From the NCBI GenBank assembly GCA_038380435.1, contig JAWZYU010000005.1, positions 39,020,001 to 39,084,000 of the forward strand: 64,000 nt of DNA, read 5' to 3'. The notes beneath the pieces were generated by a model. It did no database searches and was not told the origin of the DNA. It was given only the letters and a program-made list of their open reading frames with translations. Shown piece after piece: positions 57,713 through 64,000 of the stretch. Both the position numbers and the translations under genes were made by a program. Source of the DNA: Ryuthela nishihirai. Lineage: Eukaryota; Arthropoda; Arachnida; Araneae; Heptathelidae. Every line of letters begins with the position of its first letter. Within the stretch, counting starts at the first letter, position 1.

Positions 57713-58655
57713 AGCGAAAGTAAAATATGATCATGACTATATATCCCCCACCGGTGGTATCTACAAAATACCTGTGAAAGACACCAACAACCAACATGCA
57801 GAAGTACTTGACTACTGTGGGAAGACAAAGCAGATGTTTGAAACAAGATTGAAGGAACATCAAAATGATATATGCAAAGGAAACATTAATACGCTTTGGT
57901 GAAAAATATAAAGAACAAACCCCAAAAAATACCGGACTTTGCTGGGCCAAAATTTGATATGTCCCCCCCCCCTCCAACACATTCAGAACTAGACATTCTT
58001 GGGCAAATTGTTATATACCACAACAGAGACAAATGTATCAATGAAGAAATTTACCACCCACCACTACCATGGTGTTTACTGCTGAATGAAAAGATAACAC
58101 GGCATGAAAAGGATGATAGCCCAACAGCCCACAGAATGAACCACTCCTCCTTGTAGTGAATGATCCCATAGTGCAAGTTGGATGCAATAAATGCTGCCGT
58201 GTGCCTGCTGCACTGTGACATGCCCTAGAAAAAGCGACAACCAAGGTCACGAAACACGAGTTGGGCCATTAAGTTCTTAACTTTTGAGAATCATTTTGAA
58301 ACTTTAAATTTTTCTCTCTCATTTAGCTTGTTGACAAAATAGAACTTCTATTTTGTTTCTGGTATGAAAGAAGTCAAGACATCCAAAGGACTTTCCCTGA
58401 TCATAACACTTGGATGTATATCAACCGATGTGGTATGAACAAGATTTGTTGACCTGCTACTGAATACAGTAAGTTCATTCCATTGACTCTTTGTTCTACT
58501 ATACAACTCTATTTCATTATGGCACAGCAAGTCAAGTTCTAGTGTAGTAAGACATGATATAAAAAAATAAATTTGGTATCTTTAAAAATAATTTTGCTAA
58601 ACAGCCCTATAGTGTATTTAATACCAGATCTTCTGATGTTATGAATATTTGCATA
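57713..58655 (+). mobile_element. Penelope-like element copy B, GIY-YIG endonuclease and 3' end
   Basis: Resumes with SPTGGIYKIPVKDTNNQHAE and continues YCGKTKQMFETRLKEHQNDI (57684-57902), a GIY-YIG-type fold start (GIY) with the E-H segment; the canonical YIG is degenerate. The 3' untranslated part carries a hammerhead-like motif at 58221-58268 and the terminal repeat 58541-58655. Confidence 0.8.
58221..58268 (+). ncRNA. Hammerhead-like motif in PLE copy B, with intact GAAAC
   Basis: GCCC (58222-58225) and GGGC (58263-58266) can form stem I, GCGAC and GTCAC a 4-of-5 stem II, followed by an intact GAAAC (58251-58255) and CGAGTT. The CUGANGA box is represented only by CTAGAAAA. Better preserved at the 3' core than copy A, worse at the 5' core. 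Confidence 0.35.
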
Positions 58656-58778
58656 AATCATAATTTAACACCTGTGCCTGATTGGATTATTTTAATAAAA
58701 CATTGTCAAATGAAGTGTTTTAAAATTTAAGAATAATTGATAAAAATAAAAAAAAAAATGTAAATCCTTATTTCTTAC

Positions 58779-58942
58779 TTGCATAATTTCTTTTTTGTCT
58801 TGGGTAACAAGAAGTTTTGTAATATCATCATTTTTCAGGGATTCACGCAATTGGTTTTCTAACATATGTCTCTGGTGTCGCATTTCATCAACTTTATCCA
58901 GAAGGTGTTGCAGTTCTTGCATCAGATTTTCATTAGTAGGAG
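58779..58942 (-). CDS. PTPN23: HD-PTP/PTPN23-like exon: V domain coiled helix
   Basis: A 164-base exon with acceptor TATATTACAG before 58942 and donor GTAAGA at 58778. It supplies 2 bases plus 54 codons ending CAA, phase 0. The peptide PTNENLMQELQHLLDKVDEM is followed by RHQRHMLENQLRESLKNDD and ITKLLVTQDKKEIMQ. Human HD-PTP reads KQRDEMRKQRVSLEQQLREL followed by KDDITASLVTTD (recalled), a clear match to one arm of the V domain. The preceding exon must end in 1 base and lies beyond 64000 or was not recognised; nothing coding for BRO1 was seen up to the right edge. Confidence 0.92.
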
Positions 58943-59219
58943 CTGTAATATAACATCAATTAGTACTTTAGACACTACAGAAATATTTACATTCTAACAC
59001 TGTAAAAGTTTAAAAAGTTTACACTCTGACACGTGTGTAGCAACATTGCTTAAAATATATAGGGCTCAGTGGCATCCACAGAAATTTCTCACCTTGTGTG
59101 GTGGTAGAATCTTTTCAAGAGTGTCATTGCTACTTTTTCAGTGATGGCCATGACTTGTTAGAATATGTTTTATTCTAAGAATTCCACTATATGGTACCTG
59201 GTATTTAGCTAATTTTTAG

Positions 59220-60900
59220 AAAAAAAACACAAGCTAATATTTTCATTTTTTTATCTGTAGATATATCCCCTACATACAACTTAGAAAGAGCTCTATTTGA
59301 ATTTTTTAACCCATTTTTCCCACCTACTCAATATTCAATTAATTCACGTTATCAAGCACTAACAATCATTCGGAACACACCAATATCGGGAACTACAACC
59401 ATTCACTCCTTAGACGTCATATCGCTGTATCCCAACACACCTCGTTTGGATGCAGGGATGCGGCTGAAGGCTGAATGGTTGCGGGTTGTCATCTCCATGG
59501 CCCCAGAATACTTTAGTGTTCCATGTGGCCTTGGAAGTGGCCACCACTTCAAATTGGTTTACTGTTAACCAGCAATCATGAGTCCAGATGGAGGATGTCC
59601 CAATGGTTCACCACTGTCTGGACTCATGGCAGACGTGGTTATGAGACATGTTGAAACAACAGCACTTGCTAAAGTTAAACACAAAACCCACCATTTATAT
59701 TTGATATATCAATGATATTTTAATTTTTTGGAATCACAACAAAGAACATCTACAAGAATTAATTGTCCCCTACTAATTTCCACTCTATAAATTGATTCAA
59801 ATATTTAGAGGAAAAATTGTCTTGAGCCGGGTGGGATATGAACCCACGACCTCCTGATAACATGTCAGGTGCTCTGGGCCACTGAGCCACCGATCAAGAT
59901 CTCCTCTAACTGATGTTATGAACATTCTCAACTTACTTTCCTAATATGAGGGAGTGTTCAGGCAATCCCGCCTCAAGCAGCTTTTTAATGCCTTTTCTTA
60001 GATGGAATACGAGTAATCTATCTACAAATAATTATTATTAAACTCAACTCATTAAGTATCAACTAATAATTTCCACTCTGTAAACTGAATTTACAGAGTG
60101 GAAATTATTAGTGGATGCTTAATGAATTGAGTTTAATAATAATTATTTGAAGAATTAATTGACATTTTTAATAGTATTTTCCCTTACATAAAATTTACAC
60201 ATGAAGCTGAGATAGATAATCAACTACCATATTTGGATATCTTGATAAAAAAAGAAAAATAACATCTGTAAAACAGAAGTATATCGAAAACCAACCTACT
60301 CATCAAATACAATATCCTTTAACTCAGCACACTCTTTAAAATATAAAAAAAAATCCACAATCATACCATATTTTATAAGGGCATTTCAGTATTGCACAGA
60401 AACAATAGTTTTAAGAAAGGAGTTAAGACTTTATGAAGTGAATAGCTAGTGAAGCTGGATACCCATCTTACATTATAAAATTTTTGGAGAAAACCGTTAG
60501 GTACCACTCTAAAAATGACTCGCAACTAGCACCAAATCCAGGAAAAAAAACTAGTAAATATGCACGTAGTTTTCCATATATGGAAAATGTATTAAAAAAA
60601 TATGAAAATATTTTTAAAAAATATGACACAGTTACCTAGCACTATGAATACAACAGTTAAAAAATTATTAATTAAAGGGACAGGAAATAATCATTGGTGA
60701 AGTATATGAAATAGACATTCCAGACCCTTTGAATAAATTAAAGGGGCTTTTTGAACAAAGAATGCAGGAACAACATCTGATATTATAAATAAACAACCAA
60801 ACACAGCATTAGCTCAAACAATCATTAATAATAATTTAGAAATAGAACAATTAACATACAAAGCATTGTTAGCCCCAAAAACGAAATTTCAACTTCCATT
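59220..60900 (+). mobile_element. Penelope-like element copy C, RT and linker, decayed
   Basis: Plus strand: NPFFPPTQYSINSRYQAL and TIHSLDVISLYPNTP (motif A) at 59310-59440, an insertion of unknown type at about 59441-59590, motif B GCPNGSPLSGLMADVVMRHV at 59595-59660, motif C region LIYQ-YF (59700), then after the tRNA-cored insert NSIFPYIKFTHEAEIDNQLP and YLDILIKK (60165-60255), and a C-terminal part with GLFEQRMQEQ. The GSPLSGLMAD word is shared with the PLE at 1380-1655, so these belong to one family distinct from copies A/B. Confidence 0.75.
59766..60149. mobile_element. tRNA-cored inverted-repeat element, copy 3
   Basis: A 384-base insert flanked by the exact 12-base repeat AAGAATTAATTG (59754-59765, 60150-60161); removing it restores the PLE reading frame. 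The tRNA-like core on the minus strand (about 59820-59893) has B box GGTTCATATCCCA. At 60027-60149 the two arms lie next to each other as a near-perfect palindrome of about 60-base arms: CAAATAATTATTATTAAACT onward, then its inverse ending AATAATAATTATTTG. Confidence 0.82.
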
Positions 60901-61064
60901 ACTCTATTATAGTTGCCAGTGAGCTGATTGTGTTTCCTAATACAAAATTGTATAGTACCTAAGTGTTAACAAAATATTTTAATCTTACTTCAAGTCACCT
61001 AAAATAATACTGGGCTGTGTTTTGCAATATACCATACTAAAAAGAATTTTAAAAAGAAATAAAA

Positions 61065-61296
61065 ATCATGGTTGGTTGTTTGGGGTTTTATGGCACAATG
61101 GCAGCTAAGGCCATATTGCACCAAACACATGATATACAGTAAAAAGCCAACAGATAAAATCATGACACCCATAACCAAATTTAAAAAACAACACACAAAG
61201 GGGAAAAGGAATCAGACTACACAGAATGCAACAATAATGAAAAATGTATAACCAACAACAAGTGTAAAACCAAAAAATCAACAATGGGTCTATTAA
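61065..61296 (-). mobile_element. Family-B LINE 3' end, left of piggyBac
   Basis: GGTTGGTTGTTTGGGGTTTT and then ATGGCACAATGGCAGCTAAGG match the 3' ends at 33945 and 29625. Continues after the piggyBac at 63769 as GACCCATAAAAAC. Confidence 0.7.
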
Positions 61297-63764
61297 CCAA
61301 TTTATGCCGGAGGTTGAAATTTTTGAATTTGTGCATGAAATTCATATATGTTATCTAGAAAAATTCAAGAAACAAGAATTTGGAAGCAAAAAAATTGTTA
61401 TTTCATTCCATTTTTGAGTTACGTTGCATTCCAAAAATGGAACACTAGGCAAAAACATTACTATATTGTACACATAATGTATAAAGTCTTGCTTCTTGTC
61501 TTAGAAGGTGGTGATACCTGCTATTGAGTGTGTTATTCAACTGAACACTTCACATGTAAGGCAACATCACATTTTTCACATTGAAAAGTGGTGTTCTTAT
61601 GACATTCAGCACAGTGTGTTTGCTTTCCCTGCTTGACTATCACACGATTCATGCCATCATAACGTGAGTCAATGTTATGCTTCTGAGAAGGTCTTCCTTT
61701 TTGGCCCGGTTCTGCAGAATGACCATGGGTCTCCAGATAATGGCATGACACATCATGTCGACGAAACTCCAGAAGATCCATTGGCTTCTCATCATATGCT
61801 TTATGCAGTTGCCAAACATTTTGTAAGACTAATTCGAAACAAAACAAAAGAGGGCTTGAATACTATTTCTTTCCACGGACTGATGCCCGATACTTATCAA
61901 TGTTTTCATCAGCTCTGTCTATGCCTCCCATAAACTGGTTATATACTTTGATCATATTTGGCTGCTGAACTTGGATCTTCTTTTTTCTGTTTCTGGGAAT
62001 AACGATTGACAAGACATAGAGGATTTATACCAGCACCAGATGATGCAACAGTGACAACACTGTTATCATGCCATTTGCAGACAATATTGCCTATGCCATC
62101 AATCAATAATCGAATGTGCCTCTTACTTTTTTCTTTAGATCATTATCTGATTCCAATGGAGCTTTGTCAATGCAATCTTTTCTCACTGTATCTGTTGCCT
62201 GATGTCCCATTGAAGAGCTTATCAAGAAGTGCAATACTGGTGAAAAAGTTGTCGAATACAAAATGGTATTGTCCAGGGTGTGCCTCTGTAAGTGCCTCAG
62301 TGAACTGAAGGACAACTGATCCACCGACACCGTATTCCTCATGTTTAGTATTTGGGTTTTTACCCTAATACAGCTGAAACCAACAAATGTAGCCTAGACA
62401 TGTTGCACCACACCAAAACTAATAGCCGAACCAAATAGGCTTTCCCCGAATAAATTGTTTGCACCCGTGATGACCAAAGTAAGGAACCATGGATTCATCA
62501 AAGCTGAAACATGTTTCATTTGGAACAAATTTCACACATCTCTCATTTAGTTTGCTTATGAGAGGTCGCAACTTGTCCATTGGGTCCAAATTTGCATTGT
62601 CAGCAACATGCAAATGCGAAAATATAGTTTCCAAGCAGTCACATCTCATGGCAGCATTAACGAGTACATTATGCACATCTGTTCTTTGCTCCCAGAACAT
62701 ATGTTGTCTAGAAACTAAGACGTAACCACTCAGAAAAATAATTCCCAGAAAACATTGAATTCGGAGTTAGTCAAGCCAAGATTTACACCCTTACTTGCAG
62801 CATAGAAGTTGGAGTATGGGACAATGAGTTCAATGACTCATCTTCAAGAAAAAGTTCCAGAATTTCTGTGGGAGTTCTCATTTTGGTGAAGAAATTGTTT
62901 GGTAGTTGTGTAACTCTACCTGCTATAGGCTGTGCATTTAGGTCAACTTTTTTCCATTTGCAGACAATTTTTGTGAGTTTCTTTCTCTTTGATAGAGGTT
63001 GCTGTGCAGTAGAAGTAGATGCAACTTCATCGACGGGAGAGTCATCTTCAGGTATGTATGAGGGATTATCTGGGTCAGACTCAGCATCAGAGCCATCTTG
63101 AATAAGATAAGTAGGTGTTCGCAGCAAAAGACCTGGCAGATTATTTATTGTTCCACCTTTTTCATCTCCTGAGTCCTCATCAGAAGCAGGTGCTGTAGCA
63201 TTTTCAGGTGGTTCTATCACTATGGCATTTGCTTTTATGCTGTCATCTGTCTGTAACAGGTCAGTTATTCCATGTAAACTTAGAGTTCAGGGCATCTTGA
63301 GACTTATAAAATGGTTTCAACTAAAAAAGACAACGGAAAAGATATAATAGTCCTAGTGGTACTGGTTTTGCCTAGTGTTCCAAAAATGGAACACGGAAAA
63401 TGTCAAACCTAAAACTAATACAAGAACAATAACTTCTGTATTTTCTTTTTACAGCACAATAGCATAACTAGTAAAGTAATAGAAAAAAAATTACAAGTAT
63501 AGGGTGTAATGCACTAAAGTTGTATTTACCTGTCTTCGGAAGGTTCTTCAAAAATCTTTTTCGAAAATCAGATCACTTTTTGACAAAATCCCTGCACCTC
63601 AGTATCTGCAGCAGTGACTAACTCTGTGCAGTATGTGATAACATCTACCCTTAGGAAGCAGACAGATGTGAAAAATCAGACCTCGTTGACGACCTTCAGC
63701 AGTAGGATATAAATAACTCCCACATGACTACCGTTCCAATAATGGAACATGAGGCATAAATGGG
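61297..63764 (-). mobile_element. piggyBac transposon at TTAA, 2468 bases
   Basis: TTAA at 61293-61296 and 63765-63768. Inverted ends CCAATTTATGCC (left) and CCCATTTATGCC (right, reverse complement), 11 of 12 identical. Subterminal palindromes of the form GTTCCAAAAATGGAAC occur near 61430 and 63390, and GTTCCAATAATGGAAC near 63733, the likely transposase binding sites (inference). Confidence 0.88.
61533..63220 (-). pseudogene. piggyBac transposase, frameshifted
   Basis: N-terminal acidic region at 63220-62783 (NNLPGLLLRTPTYLIQDGSD, PSYIPEDDSPVDE) and a basic patch KRKKLTKIVCKWKK. The catalytic domain starts at 62700 with VNAAMRCDCLETIFSHLHVA, KLRPLISKLNERCVKF and FDESMVPYFGHHGCKQFIRG, the Asp of FDESM being the first catalytic acid of the piggyBac RNase H-like fold. 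It continues after frameshifts (62342-62103: frame change; VFDNFFTS carries the second Asp). The C-terminal Cys-rich domain at 61847-61533 has CAECHKNTTFQCEKCDVALH and C-x3-C. Frameshifts near 62400 and 62200 and an in-frame stop near 62160 disable it. Confidence 0.85.
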
Positions 63765-63768
63765 TTAA

Positions 63769-64000
63769 GACCCATAAAAACAACAATTCAAAAGAGTAAA
63801 GGCAGCCGGTAAAAACATGAAAATTCAAAAACATTAAATTATAATGAAATTCACAGTGCTAAGATTACAAAAAAATTTAATTTTACAAAAATCAAGGTTA
63901 AAAGTTAGAGTTGTTTACTGCTGATGATGCTGTTGGTTAATGAATGAAACGTGTCCAGGAAAGTTTTTGTTTTTAACTTATGCTTTTAAGTAATGGTTGT
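63769..64000 (-). mobile_element. Family-B LINE 3' sequence, right of piggyBac
   Basis: Continues the A-rich 3' untranslated sequence of 61065-61296 to at least 63890. A CTGATGA...GAAAC motif of uncertain origin lies at 63914-63962. Confidence 0.5.

Noticed and set aside
62006..62308. Plus-strand ORF with leucine-rich content
   Set aside because: Antisense to the frameshifted piggyBac transposase.

Overview
The window looks like intronic and exonic DNA of an invertebrate animal, most likely an arthropod and perhaps a chelicerate such as a horseshoe crab. It is AT-rich and has spliced exons with GT/AG borders, very large introns, tRNA-headed SINEs, and Penelope-like, RTE-like, I/Jockey-like, Tc1-like, piggyBac and Ty3-like elements. 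Species is inference. Nothing prokaryotic was seen.

One host gene runs through the window on the minus strand. Four exons at 58779-58942, 35892-36043, 27816-28009 and 4017-5716 join in phase. Together they encode part of a HD-PTP/PTPN23 (Drosophila Myopic) protein: the end of the ALIX-type V domain, then a long Ser/Thr/Asn/Gln/Pro-rich linker. The BRO1 part lies beyond the right edge and the phosphatase part beyond the left edge. Introns are about 22.7, 7.9 and 22.1 kb and consist largely of transposons. A possible 21-base micro-exon sits at 36631-36651.

Layout. 1-3.5 kb: Penelope-like (PLE) pieces in head-to-head inverted arrangement and a decayed RTE-like LINE. 4.0-5.7 kb: linker exon. 5.9-16.3 kb: a tRNA-cored inverted-repeat element, I/Jockey-like LINE copies, a decayed ORF family of unknown function, a SINE, a 36-base minisatellite, a Tc1-like remnant and RTE pieces. 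17-22 kb: tRNA-like repeats, hairpins and a 2.6 kb RTE-like LINE. 22.5-27.6 kb: a broken Ty3-like element (LTR, gag, zinc knuckle) cut up by other repeats. 28-35.2 kb: a PLE end, two I/Jockey-like LINEs, a SINE and a TIR MITE. 36.8-47.8 kb: one Tc1-like element split by a 9.4 kb LINE with a 14-base target duplication; that LINE in turn carries a tRNA-cored element and a solo LTR. 49-58.7 kb: two inverted PLE copies, one holding a Tc1 element and the other a complete-looking RTE-like LINE. 59-64 kb: a third PLE interrupted by a tRNA-cored element, and a piggyBac inserted at TTAA in a LINE tail.

The main candidate for something undescribed is the tRNA-cored element family (about 5990-6410, 42102-42694, 59766-60149). 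It combines a tRNA-like A/B-box core with long terminal inverted repeats and 12-base target duplications, a mixture of SINE-like and DNA-transposon-like traits. A second tRNA-like family (16975-17345, 25640-25990, 28190-28610) shows a comparable hairpin end. All reading was by eye; no alignment or database search was run.
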